Source of the DNA: JAUZQZ01 sp964492105
GTDB lineage: Bacteria > Pseudomonadota > Zetaproteobacteria > Mariprofundales > Mariprofundaceae
DNA: 55,291 nt
Direction of reading: 5' to 3'
NCBI GenBank assembly: GCA_964492105.1
Contig: CAZBJB010000001.1
Span: forward strand, 1 to 55,291
Position numbers and translations under genes: made by a program. Shown piece by piece: positions 8,581-17,043 of this stretch. Below the pieces are notes generated by a model that saw nothing but the letters and a program-made list of their open reading frames with translations, made no database searches and was not told the DNA's origin. Positions within the stretch are counted from its first letter, which is position 1. Each line of letters begins with the position of its first letter.

Positions 8581-11139
8581 TTACAATTTTGCCGTACGTA
8601 GCCTGAGCGCATTGGTGATGACCGATACCGAACTGAAGCTCATCGCGGCCGCTGCGATGATCGGTGACAATAGCAACCCGAATACGGGATACAGCACCCC
8701 GGCGGCAATGGGCACACCGGCCGAATTGTACACAAACGCAAAAAACAGGTTCTGGCGGATGTTTTTCATCGTTGCGCGTGACAGCCTGCGGGCACGTACA
8801 ATGCCGGTCAGATCACCCTTAACGAGGGTGATCCCGGCGCTTTCCATGGCCACGTCCGTACCCGTGCCCATGGCAATGCCGACATGCGCCTGCGCCAATG
8901 CCGGCGCATCGTTAATGCCATCGCCAGCCATGGCCACGATCCTGCCTTCATCCTGTAGTTGCCTGATGACCGCAGCCTTCTGATCGGGCAAAACATCCGC
9001 CTCGAAGCGGTCAATGCCCAGCTTCGCCGCCACGGCGGTTGCGGTATTATGATTGTCTCCGGTCAGCATCATCACTTCGATGCCCTCTCCGTGTAATGCC
9101 TTGATGGCATCGGACGTGGACGCCTTGACCGGATCGGAAACCCCCAGCAAGCCCACCAGTTGTCCGTCCATGGCAACATACATAACCGTTTCACCACCAC
9201 GCTGGTGTTCCTCTACCTCGGCCCGGACAGTGTCTGTTTCAACATTGTTATCCCGCATCAGTTTGGCGTTGCCCAGCAGGATGACATGACCGTCCACCAT
9301 CGCGCGCACACCCTTACCGATTGTGGCCGAGAAATTCTCAACCCCTCGCAGCACCAGAGTCCGCGTTGTTGCGGCACGAACGATGGCCTCCGCCAGGGGG
9401 TGTTCACTGGCTCGTTCAATACTGGCCGCCAGACACAACAGCTCGTCTTCAGGCATGTCGCCTGTTGCCCGGACGGTGGTTACGGCCGGCTTGCCTTCGG
9501 TCACGGTGCCGGTCTTGTCCACCACGACCATATTCACCTTCTCCATGATTTCCAGTGCTTCGGCATTCCTGATCAGTACACCGGCGGTGGCGCCGCGACC
9601 GGTTCCAACCATGATGGAAATCGGTGTGGCCAACCCGAGCGCGCAGGGACAGGCGACAATCAGCACCGCCACCGCATTGATGATGGCATGCGCCAGCCTG
9701 GGCTCCGGTCCGATAAAAAACCATACGGCAAAGGAGATCAGGGCCGCACTGACCACGGCCGGCACAAAATACCCGGCGACGGTATCGGCCATCTTCTGAA
9801 TCGGTGCCCGCGAGCGCTGAGCCGCGGCGACCATGTTCACGATTTGTGACAACAGCGTGTCCGCGCCCACCTTCTCGGCACGCATCAGCAGCGAACCATG
9901 ACCATTAACCGTGGCGCCAATCAACTGTTCCCCGACAAACTTCTCCACCGGAACAGGTTCGCCGGTAACCATTGATTCATCGACATGGCCCTCGCCCCCG
10001 GTCACGACCCCGTCCACGGGCACCTTTTCGCCGGGACGGATACGCAGAATATCTCCTGCCTGCACCTCTTCCATGGGTACGTCGGTTTCAGCACCGTCCG
10101 CATGGACGCGCCGGGCTGTTTTCGGCGCCATGCCGAGTAGCAGTTTGATGGCTTCATTGGTGCGCGATCTGGCACGCAGCTCCAGCACCTGGCCGAGTAG
10201 CACCAACGCGGTGATCACCGCTGCGGCTTCGAAATAGACATCGACCAGCCCACCCTTCCGCATCAGCGGTGGAAATATTTCCGGCAACACCAGCGCAACC
10301 ACGCTATAAATCCAGGCCACGCTTACGCCGAGGCCGACCAGCGTAAACATATTCAGATTCCAGGTTTTGATGGACAGGGCAAAGCGCTCGAAGAACGGCC
10401 ATCCGCCCCACAGCACCACCGGCGTAGCCAATACAAATTCAGACCATTGCACCGCGTGCATGGAGAATCCCTCTGGCAGCCAGCCGGGGACAAGGTCGGC
10501 GACCATGGCCAGCAGAAAGAGGGGTACGGCCAGCGCCGTGCTGATCCGGAAACGCCTGGTCATGTCGATGAGTTCAGGATTTTTTTCTTCACCGGTTACC
10601 GTACGTGGTTCCAGCGCCATACCGCACTTCGGGCAATTGCCCGGCGCATCGCTGATGACCTCCTGATGCATGGGGCAAAAGTATTCGGTTTTCCGGGACA
10701 GCCGAGGCACCGCCATCGGTTCCAGCGCCATACCGCATTGTTTGCAGATGCCTGCCCCCTTCTGTTCCTGACCGGGGCACATCGGACAAAAATACATGGC
10801 TCCGGTATCATCGGCCGGAGGATGAGCTCCCGTGGATTTGGCGGCATGATGGTGTTCACACACCTGACCTTTGTTCACGTAAGCCGGCGGATTCGCCGAG
10901 AACTTGTCCAGGCACCCTTTACAACAAAAACGGTAGCTTTTATCGGCATGCCGGGTGCGATGGGGGGATTCGGGTTTGACATGCATGCCGCATACCGGAT
11001 CGATGGTGAACTGGTCGGGTTCGGATTTAAACTTTTGCACACATCGGGCGCTGCAAAAGAGCCACGTATGCCCGTCATATTCCATACCATGGGGTGAATC
11101 ATCCTGGACTGTCATTCCGCAAACAGGATCAATATTCAT
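8581..11139 (-). CDS. copA: Cu(I)-type P1B ATPase with YHS and CPM-type metal-binding N-terminus
   Basis: The protein is 852 aa. The N-terminus has two YHS domains (DPVCGMTV near residue 5 and DPVCGMHV near 48), a His-rich linker, then two short heavy-metal-binding units (YFCPMCPGQ, YFCPMHQEV), and no CxxC HMA domain. The pump core has TGEP, the CPC metal site (497-499), DKTGT with phosphorylated Asp541, and GDGINDAPALAQA. The last helices hold YNSAGVP and MSFSSVSV, the Cu(I)-subtype signatures. It exports copper (or silver) from the cytoplasm. The start at 11139 has AAGGAGAG a few bases upstream. The redox genes ccdA and tlpA-like follow on the same strand after two family D repeats. Confidence 0.9.
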   Translation of the reverse strand: MNIDPVCGMTVQDDSPHGMEYDGHTWLFCSARCVQKFKSEPDQFTIDPVCGMHVKPESPHRTRHADKSYRFCCKGCLDKFSANPPAYVNKGQVCEHHHAAKSTGAHPPADDTGAMYFCPMCPGQEQKGAGICKQCGMALEPMAVPRLSRKTEYFCPMHQEVISDAPGNCPKCGMALEPRTVTGEEKNPELIDMTRRFRISTALAVPLFLLAMVADLVPGWLPEGFSMHAVQWSEFVLATPVVLWGGWPFFERFALSIKTWNLNMFTLVGLGVSVAWIYSVVALVLPEIFPPLMRKGGLVDVYFEAAAVITALVLLGQVLELRARSRTNEAIKLLLGMAPKTARRVHADGAETDVPMEEVQAGDILRIRPGEKVPVDGVVTGGEGHVDESMVTGEPVPVEKFVGEQLIGATVNGHGSLLMRAEKVGADTLLSQIVNMVAAAQRSRAPIQKMADTVAGYFVPAVVSAALISFAVWFFIGPEPRLAHAIINAVAVLIVACPCALGLATPISIMVGTGRGATAGVLIRNAEALEIMEKVNMVVVDKTGTVTEGKPAVTTVRATGDMPEDELLCLAASIERASEHPLAEAIVRAATTRTLVLRGVENFSATIGKGVRAMVDGHVILLGNAKLMRDNNVETDTVRAEVEEHQRGGETVMYVAMDGQLVGLLGVSDPVKASTSDAIKALHGEGIEVMMLTGDNHNTATAVAAKLGIDRFEADVLPDQKAAVIRQLQDEGRIVAMAGDGINDAPALAQAHVGIAMGTGTDVAMESAGITLVKGDLTGIVRARRLSRATMKNIRQNLFFAFVYNSAGVPIAAGVLYPVFGLLLSPIIAAAAMSFSSVSVITNALRLRTAKL

Positions 11140-11162
11140 GGTTTCTCTCCTTGATGTGGTTC

Positions 11163-11265
11163 GCATGATTCACGAATCGCCGTACTGTGCGTGCCTGCGT
11201 GCCTGTGCGTGCCTCCTGTGCGTGCCGCACGCAGACAGGCCGGGCCTTTGTTCACAACGGAGATT
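11163..11265 (+). repeat. Family C repeat, partial copy upstream of copA
   Basis: It begins GCATGATTCACGAATCGCCG and shares GCCGCACGCAGACAGGCCGG plus the following GCCTTTGTTC with the copy at 29401-29574. The tract GTGCGTGCCT is locally amplified here. It fills most of the gap between glgP and copA. Confidence 0.65.
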
Positions 11266-11305
11266 GCGGGGAAAGGGTTCGTAGCCGCAGGTGATGGCAT
11301 GGCGT

Positions 11306-13000
11306 TTAGCGTACGTAGGCATCGGCGGCATAACGGCGCATCATGCGGTGGCTGTTGAATATCGAGGCATTTTTACTGATAGCGCCCTTCATCACGGCAA
11401 TCCAGCCAGCCCGATCCCCGTGGTAAAGTGGCAGGACGACCCTTTCCAGTTTCTCATAGAGCGAGGCTGCATCACCATCGTTGTCCGCCTTTCCGCGGTC
11501 TCCGATGGCCCAGCCCGTGATCCCCTCAATGCAGCCCTCGATCCACCAGCCGTCGAGTACGGACAGATTGGGCACGCCGTTGAAGGCGGCCTTCATACCG
11601 CTGGTGCCCGAGGCCTCCATCGGTTTGAGGGGTGTGTTCAGCCATACGTCCACGCCCGAGACCATGGACAATGCAATATCCATATCGTAGTCCGGGATGT
11701 AGGCCATGGGGATGATGTCCGAGAGATCGCGCATATGATGATGTATTTCTTCAATCAGACGATGCCCTGCTTCATCCATGGGATGGGCCTTGCCCGAGAT
11801 CACGATCTGGAAGGGGTGTTCTTTGGCGATGGTCTTTAAGCGCGCCATGTCGGTAAACAGCAGATCCGCGCGCTTGTAGGCGGTCATGCGTCGGGCAAAA
11901 CCGAGGATGGGAAGTTTCGGGTTGAGTGCGAGGCCGGTGAGGGCACGAACCTTGTCGATCAAGCCCTGTCTGGCCTGGACATGTGCTTGCCAGACGGCTT
12001 CATCATCAATGCAGCAATCGACGCGTAACAGTTGCTCTGGCTCATGACACCAACCGGGGAGATGCGTATCGTAGAGTGTGCGAAAGGGTGATGATGCCCA
12101 TGTATAAGGGTGAACGCCGTTGGTGATGGCGCGCACGCGGTAGCCGGGAAACATCTTGCGCGAGACCTCGGCATGTCGTTTTGCCACGCCATTCACATAG
12201 TCGCTCAAATTCAGCGCCAGCCGGGTCATGTTGAGGCTGTCGCCGCCAGCCAGCAGTTTTAAGGTCTCCGGATCAATCATCTCACCCATGACGCGATGCA
12301 CCAGGTCGTGTGGAAACTTGTCCTGCCCGGCTTCTACCGGCGTGTGCGTGGTAAAGTTGCACATTTCGCGCACCCTGGGTACGTCATACGGGGTTTCTCC
12401 CGGTCGCAGATCATCCAGCGGATAGGCATAACGGCGCAGAAGCTCAAGGGTGAGAAGAGCGGAATGCCCTTCATTCAAGTGGTACTGACGCACATGGAAA
12501 CCAAGGGCGTTCAGTAAATCCACGCCACCGACACCGAGCACGATTTCCTGTTTAAGGCGATAGGCGGTATCGCCGCCATAGAGATGATCGGTGATCCGGC
12601 GGTCTTCCTCGTTATTTTCATCAAGGTCGGTGTCGAGCAAAAGTACCGGTTGTGTCCCGCCCATGTGGCCTTCCAGCACATACAGCCAGCCGCTCACCCA
12701 CACGTTGCGCCCTTCAATGGGGACGGTCACTTTCGCGGACAGGGGGCTGGCATATTGCGCCGGATCCCAGGGATCGGGGCTTTCACCCTGCCGACCCCGG
12801 TCATCAATCGTCTGCCGGAAATAGCCCAGACGACTGACGAGGGTGACGGCCACCATGGGCATTTCCAGATCGGCGGTTGAGCGAAGGACGTCGCCAGCCA
12901 GCACGCCGAGGCCGCCGCTATAGGTAGGGATGTCGTTTTGCAGTGCGATCTCCATTGAAAAATAGGCGATTCGCTCCTTACGAATGAACCCTCTAAGCAT
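11306..13000 (-). CDS. glgP: Alpha-glucan (glycogen) phosphorylase, short GT35 form
   Basis: The protein is 564 aa, the length of the short alpha-glucan phosphorylase subclass rather than the ~800-aa enteric form. It has the conserved N-terminal YFSMEIALQNDIPTYSGGLG, GHSALLTLELLRRY, and the pyridoxal-phosphate motif EASGTSGMKAAFNGV whose Lys binds the cofactor. It releases glucose-1-phosphate from glycogen or maltodextrin. The start is supported by AAGGAG upstream. It lies 65 bp downstream of glgX on the same strand, so the two probably form one glycogen-breakdown unit feeding the phosphoketolase route encoded a few kb upstream. Confidence 0.92.
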   Translation of the reverse strand: MLRGFIRKERIAYFSMEIALQNDIPTYSGGLGVLAGDVLRSTADLEMPMVAVTLVSRLGYFRQTIDDRGRQGESPDPWDPAQYASPLSAKVTVPIEGRNVWVSGWLYVLEGHMGGTQPVLLLDTDLDENNEEDRRITDHLYGGDTAYRLKQEIVLGVGGVDLLNALGFHVRQYHLNEGHSALLTLELLRRYAYPLDDLRPGETPYDVPRVREMCNFTTHTPVEAGQDKFPHDLVHRVMGEMIDPETLKLLAGGDSLNMTRLALNLSDYVNGVAKRHAEVSRKMFPGYRVRAITNGVHPYTWASSPFRTLYDTHLPGWCHEPEQLLRVDCCIDDEAVWQAHVQARQGLIDKVRALTGLALNPKLPILGFARRMTAYKRADLLFTDMARLKTIAKEHPFQIVISGKAHPMDEAGHRLIEEIHHHMRDLSDIIPMAYIPDYDMDIALSMVSGVDVWLNTPLKPMEASGTSGMKAAFNGVPNLSVLDGWWIEGCIEGITGWAIGDRGKADNDGDAASLYEKLERVVLPLYHGDRAGWIAVMKGAISKNASIFNSHRMMRRYAADAYVR

Positions 13001-13065
13001 CGTTGACTCCTTCCGATCTGATATGACGTATTCGTTTAACCCGCATCATTCATGAAGTATGCAGG

Positions 13066-15162
13066 TCAAAAGAATACGGCCAGCGACCGCGTTTGCATAC
13101 GCCAGCAACCGGATTTCACCCGTTGCCGCCCGGTGTGGGGATCGCCTCCATCCTCTGGCGTGGGCTGTGAGGTGTCCAGCAACATCTGCCAGCTCCGCCC
13201 TGACGGCTGCCCTGGCAGCCGGAAGTTCACGGTTTCGATGGTGGCATTGAACAGCAGACAGAGTGCTTCGCCTGCGTCCCGACCGGCGTGGATCATGCAG
13301 CCGAGCAGGCCGCGTGGCCCGTTCCAGTCGGGGGACGCCAGATCGGGATCGAACCACCGGACTTCTTCCGGCATATAGAAACGTTCCGCCCTCAACACCG
13401 GAAACCGCCGTCGAAGATCAATCAGGACGCGTACGAAGCGGTGCAGCTCGCGGTGCTCCTCCAGTAATCCCCAGTCGTACCAGCTGATCTCGTTATCCTG
13501 GCAATAGGCGTTGTTGTTGCCACCCTGGCTACGGCGGAACTCGTCACCGCCGAGCAGCATGGGGACGCCGCGCGAGAGCAGCAGCGTCGCCAGCATGTTT
13601 TTGATCTGGCGCAGGCGTACAGCCTCTACCGCCGGATCATCGGTGCGGCCTTCGATACCGTAGTTGGCGCTGATGTTGTCATTGCATCCATCGGCACTGT
13701 CTTCGCCGTTGGCCTCGTTGTGCTTCTGCGCATAGCTCACCAGATCGTTCAGGGTGAATCCGTCGTGACAACTTATGTAATTGATGCTGTGCAGCGGTGA
13801 TTTTCCACTGTACCGGTAGATGTCGGCGCTACCGCACAGGCGGCTGGCCAGTGCGCCGGTCATGCCGGCATCGCCGCGCCAGAAGCGACGTACATCATCC
13901 CGGTAGCGACCATTCCACTCCGACCAGCGCATACCCGGAAAGCTACCCACCTGGTAGGCGCCGCCCGCATCCCAGGCTTCGGCGATCAGTTTGACGCCGA
14001 TCAGGATCGGATCCTCGGCGATACGCTCCAATAGCGGCGGATTGGGCAGCAGATCGCCGTGCTCGCCGCGACCCAGCACGGAAGCCAGATCGAAACGGAA
14101 GCCGTCCACATGCATTTCGATGACCCAGTGGCGCAGGCAATCAAGAATATAATCGCGCACCACCGGATGATTGCAGTTCAGGGTGTTGCCGGTGCCGGAA
14201 TAGTTCCTGTAGAAACGCCGGTCTTCTTCCAGCAGGTAGTAAACGGGATTATCCAGGCCGCGAAAGTTGAGCGTCGGCCCCGTGTGATTACCCTCCGCCG
14301 TATGGTTGAAGACGATATCAAGGATGACCTCAATGCCCGCCCGATGCAATTCCCGCACCATGGTCTTGAACTCGCTCACCTGACAACCCATACGGGAACG
14401 GCTGCCGTAGCCTTCCCTCGGGGCAAAAAAGACCACCGTGCTGTAGCCCCAGTAGTTGCGCAGGCGCTTACCGGTGAGCGGGTTGCGCCGCACCAGCTCG
14501 TTCGCGTGGAATTCCTGCACCGGCAACAGCTCAATGGCGGTTACGCCCAGCGACTGCAGATAGGGTATCTTCTCCACCACGCCGGGAAAGGCGCCGGGAT
14601 GGCGAACGCCGGATGAGGGATGCATGGTGAGGCCGCGGACATGGGTTTCGTAGATGATCGTTTCACACCAGGGATGGGCGGGTGGATAGTCACCCTGCCA
14701 GTCGAATGCATCGTCCGGCAACAGGCACTTGGCCTTGACGCCGGCGTCGCTTGCAATTGCCTTGGCCATGGGGCCGCATACGCTGGCGAAGTCCCAGCAA
14801 TCGGCGCCGGCAAGCGCCGTGGCATGGGGATCGAGCAGGATGTTGTGCTTGTTGAAGCGGAGCCCGTGCTCGGGTGCATCAGGGCCGTCCGCCTGCCAGG
14901 CGTAGAGTACATGTTGGCCAAGGCCGTCCACGCATATATGCCAGATATCCCCCGTGCGATTATACCGTGTATCAAGTGCGATGATCCGGGCCGGAGCCTC
15001 ATCCCGCGGACTGTCGAACAGCAGCAGGCTGATCCCGGTGGCGTGGCGGCTGAAAATAGCGAAATTGACGCCGGAACAGCCCCGATACGCACCAAGAGGC
15101 AGGGGAACGCCGGCTATCAGCTTCAGCACCATGAGATGACCGTTCGCCCGCTTAGCCTGCAT
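13066..15162 (-). CDS. glgX: Glycogen debranching enzyme (GlgX-type isoamylase)
   Basis: The protein is 698 aa. An N-terminal CBM48/isoamylase domain precedes a GH13 barrel. The catalytic nucleophile is D358 in VDGFRFDLAS, the acid is E395 in LIAEAWDAGG, and the transition-state Asp is D467 in ISCHDGFTLNDL. The family hydrolyses alpha-1,6 branches left by glycogen phosphorylase, which is the next gene. The start is uncertain: 15162 sits inside a short family C-like palindrome, and ATG 15132 or a nearby codon could be the true one; neither has a clear ribosome site. A diverged fragment of a second glgX lies at 16797-17038. Confidence 0.9.
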   Translation of the reverse strand: MQAKRANGHLMVLKLIAGVPLPLGAYRGCSGVNFAIFSRHATGISLLLFDSPRDEAPARIIALDTRYNRTGDIWHICVDGLGQHVLYAWQADGPDAPEHGLRFNKHNILLDPHATALAGADCWDFASVCGPMAKAIASDAGVKAKCLLPDDAFDWQGDYPPAHPWCETIIYETHVRGLTMHPSSGVRHPGAFPGVVEKIPYLQSLGVTAIELLPVQEFHANELVRRNPLTGKRLRNYWGYSTVVFFAPREGYGSRSRMGCQVSEFKTMVRELHRAGIEVILDIVFNHTAEGNHTGPTLNFRGLDNPVYYLLEEDRRFYRNYSGTGNTLNCNHPVVRDYILDCLRHWVIEMHVDGFRFDLASVLGRGEHGDLLPNPPLLERIAEDPILIGVKLIAEAWDAGGAYQVGSFPGMRWSEWNGRYRDDVRRFWRGDAGMTGALASRLCGSADIYRYSGKSPLHSINYISCHDGFTLNDLVSYAQKHNEANGEDSADGCNDNISANYGIEGRTDDPAVEAVRLRQIKNMLATLLLSRGVPMLLGGDEFRRSQGGNNNAYCQDNEISWYDWGLLEEHRELHRFVRVLIDLRRRFPVLRAERFYMPEEVRWFDPDLASPDWNGPRGLLGCMIHAGRDAGEALCLLFNATIETVNFRLPGQPSGRSWQMLLDTSQPTPEDGGDPHTGRQRVKSGCWRMQTRSLAVFF

Positions 15163-15181
15163 TATTCATGAAGAGTCCAGG

Positions 15182-16756
15182 CTAGACCTTCCATCGCGAA
15201 TCTCCCTTTATCGATGGATTGGATGTGGCGCCATGCAGGCGGCCTTCGGCCATATCCGGGAAGAGTTGTTGCATGCCCATGGAGTGACCATTTGCCCCCA
15301 CAATACGCGCATGCCTACGGCGCAAGGCACGGGGGGCATCTACGCCGCAGGAGTGAGCAATTACCCCAAGCTCATGTGCGATATTTCGCACATAGTTCGC
15401 CACCATGACGCCCTTATCCGCAGGGTCGAGGCCACGTTGCAATCGTGGATTATGCGTGGTGATGCCCGTCGGACAGGTGTTGCGATTACATTGCATGGCT
15501 TGAATGCAACCCAGGGCAAACATAAAACCCCTCGCCGAATTGATGAAATCCGCTCCCATGCACAAAGCCCATGCCACATCAGCCGGGGTGACCAGTTTCC
15601 CGGAACAAACAACCCTGATTCTCTCCCGCAGACCATAAGCAATCAAATGGTCAACCACCATCGGCAGGCTTTCAGTCAATGGCATGCCCATATAATCCAT
15701 CAACGACTGCGGCGCCGCGCCGGTGCCGCCGTCGGCGCTATCCACGGTAATGAAATCCGGCGCCGAATCCTTGCCGCGCCGATGAATCTCCTCAAAAAGC
15801 TGATCGAGCACATCACAGTCGCCGATTACCAGTTTGAAGCCCACCGGTTTGCCCGTAACACCGCGCACGCACTCCACCATGTCCATCAGATCACCGGGGT
15901 TTCCAATATCTGTATGGCGATTCGGGCTGATTGACTCTTCGCCCTGCGGTATGCCGCGAATCTCTGCAATCTCTTCGGTGACTTTTCCTCCCGGAAGTAT
16001 GCCGCCCTTACCCGGCTTGGCCCCCTGACTGAGCTTGATTTCAAACATCCGCACCTGTTCATGGGCTGCGATTTCACGCAATCGTCCATCACAGAGGCGG
16101 CCTGCCTCATCCCTGACGCCGTACTTGGCCGTACCGATCTGAAACACAATGTCGCCACCCCCCTCCAGATGCCAACGGGAGAGGCCACCTTCCCCTGTAT
16201 TGAGCCAGCAGCCGGACAACACCGCTCCCTGAGACAGCGCCTGCACAGCCACTCTGGAGAGCGCACCATAGCTCATCGCCGAAATGTTGAAAATACTTTG
16301 CGCCTGATAAGGATGCAGGCATTCCGGGCCGATGGTCACGGGTGCAACCGGAGCGAACTCCTCCGGCAGCTTCGGAAACGGGCTGTTGACGAAATATACG
16401 GTTCCAGGCGGGTGGAGATCACGTGTCGATCCAAAGGCCGCGGTATGCACTTCATTTCTGGCCGCACGGTAGACCCACTCCCGCTGCGTCCGGTTAAACG
16501 GCATCTCCTCACGGTCCATGGCAAAGAAATATTGCCTGAAAAAGACGCCCAAATGCTCAAACCAGCTGCGGAAACGCCCAATGAGCGGATAATTATGGCG
16601 GATAGCATGCCTGGTCTGCATGACATCCACGATGAACATGAGCAACCCCGCCAGCAGAATCAGCGCAAACAGCAGCACCAGCCCCGCCAGCAGCCAGTGC
16701 GTGAACCCGTCCATCCAATTGATCATTTCAGGGTTTCTGTGCATCATCACACCCAC
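15182..16756 (-). CDS. Membrane-anchored FMN-binding glutamate-synthase-like protein (GltB central domain family)
   Basis: The protein is about 524 aa from a GTG at 16756 or the ATGs at 16747/16744. A membrane helix lies near residues 20-45. The rest is the FMN/Fe-S GltB-type barrel: NISAMSYGALS, NTGEGGLSRWH, GAKPGKGGILPGGKV, DSADGGTGAAP, and the cysteine cluster CNRNTCPTGI. No glutaminase domain is present, so it is one of the stand-alone FMN-binding glutamate synthase family proteins whose substrate is usually unknown. A weak AGAGG precedes the GTG. It lies 19 bp upstream of glgX. An 11-bp direct duplication (ATGAACTAATT twice, 16770-16791) lies just before the gene. Confidence 0.85.
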   Translation of the reverse strand: MGVMMHRNPEMINWMDGFTHWLLAGLVLLFALILLAGLLMFIVDVMQTRHAIRHNYPLIGRFRSWFEHLGVFFRQYFFAMDREEMPFNRTQREWVYRAARNEVHTAAFGSTRDLHPPGTVYFVNSPFPKLPEEFAPVAPVTIGPECLHPYQAQSIFNISAMSYGALSRVAVQALSQGAVLSGCWLNTGEGGLSRWHLEGGGDIVFQIGTAKYGVRDEAGRLCDGRLREIAAHEQVRMFEIKLSQGAKPGKGGILPGGKVTEEIAEIRGIPQGEESISPNRHTDIGNPGDLMDMVECVRGVTGKPVGFKLVIGDCDVLDQLFEEIHRRGKDSAPDFITVDSADGGTGAAPQSLMDYMGMPLTESLPMVVDHLIAYGLRERIRVVCSGKLVTPADVAWALCMGADFINSARGFMFALGCIQAMQCNRNTCPTGITTHNPRLQRGLDPADKGVMVANYVRNIAHELGVIAHSCGVDAPRALRRRHARIVGANGHSMGMQQLFPDMAEGRLHGATSNPSIKGDSRWKV

Positions 16757-16796
16757 ATTGCCTCTTTAGCATGAACTAATTATGAACTAATTTATA

Positions 16797-17038
16797 AATG
16801 TAGCCATACCCAGCGGCTGCAAATAAGGGATATTCTCCACCATGCCAGGCAAGATGCCGGGATGGCGAACGCTGGATGAGGTGTGCATGATGCGGCTGCG
16901 GGCACGGGTGTCGTGGATGCTCGTTTCGCGTCAGGGATGAGCGGGCGCCACCGCAATCGAATGCGCCGTCCGACACCAGGCAACTCGACCTCGATCCCGG
17001 CATCACTTAAGATCGCCTTCACGACGGGATCGCATGTG
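16797..17038 (-). pseudogene. Decayed fragment of a second glgX gene
   Basis: On the minus strand about 240 bp align with the intact glgX, roughly codons 129-208 (plus-strand 14543-14775). Shared pieces include KAIxSDAG, a GCATTCGA-like tract, and a near-identical stretch encoding HPSS.VRHPG followed by PGxVExIPYLQ.LG. Reading frames shift inside the fragment, and it begins and ends mid-domain, so it cannot encode a working enzyme. It diverges noticeably from the intact copy, suggesting an old duplicate or a paralogue whose remainder was lost. It sits between the phosphoketolase and GltB-like genes. Confidence 0.8.
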
Positions 17039-17043
17039 TAGCT

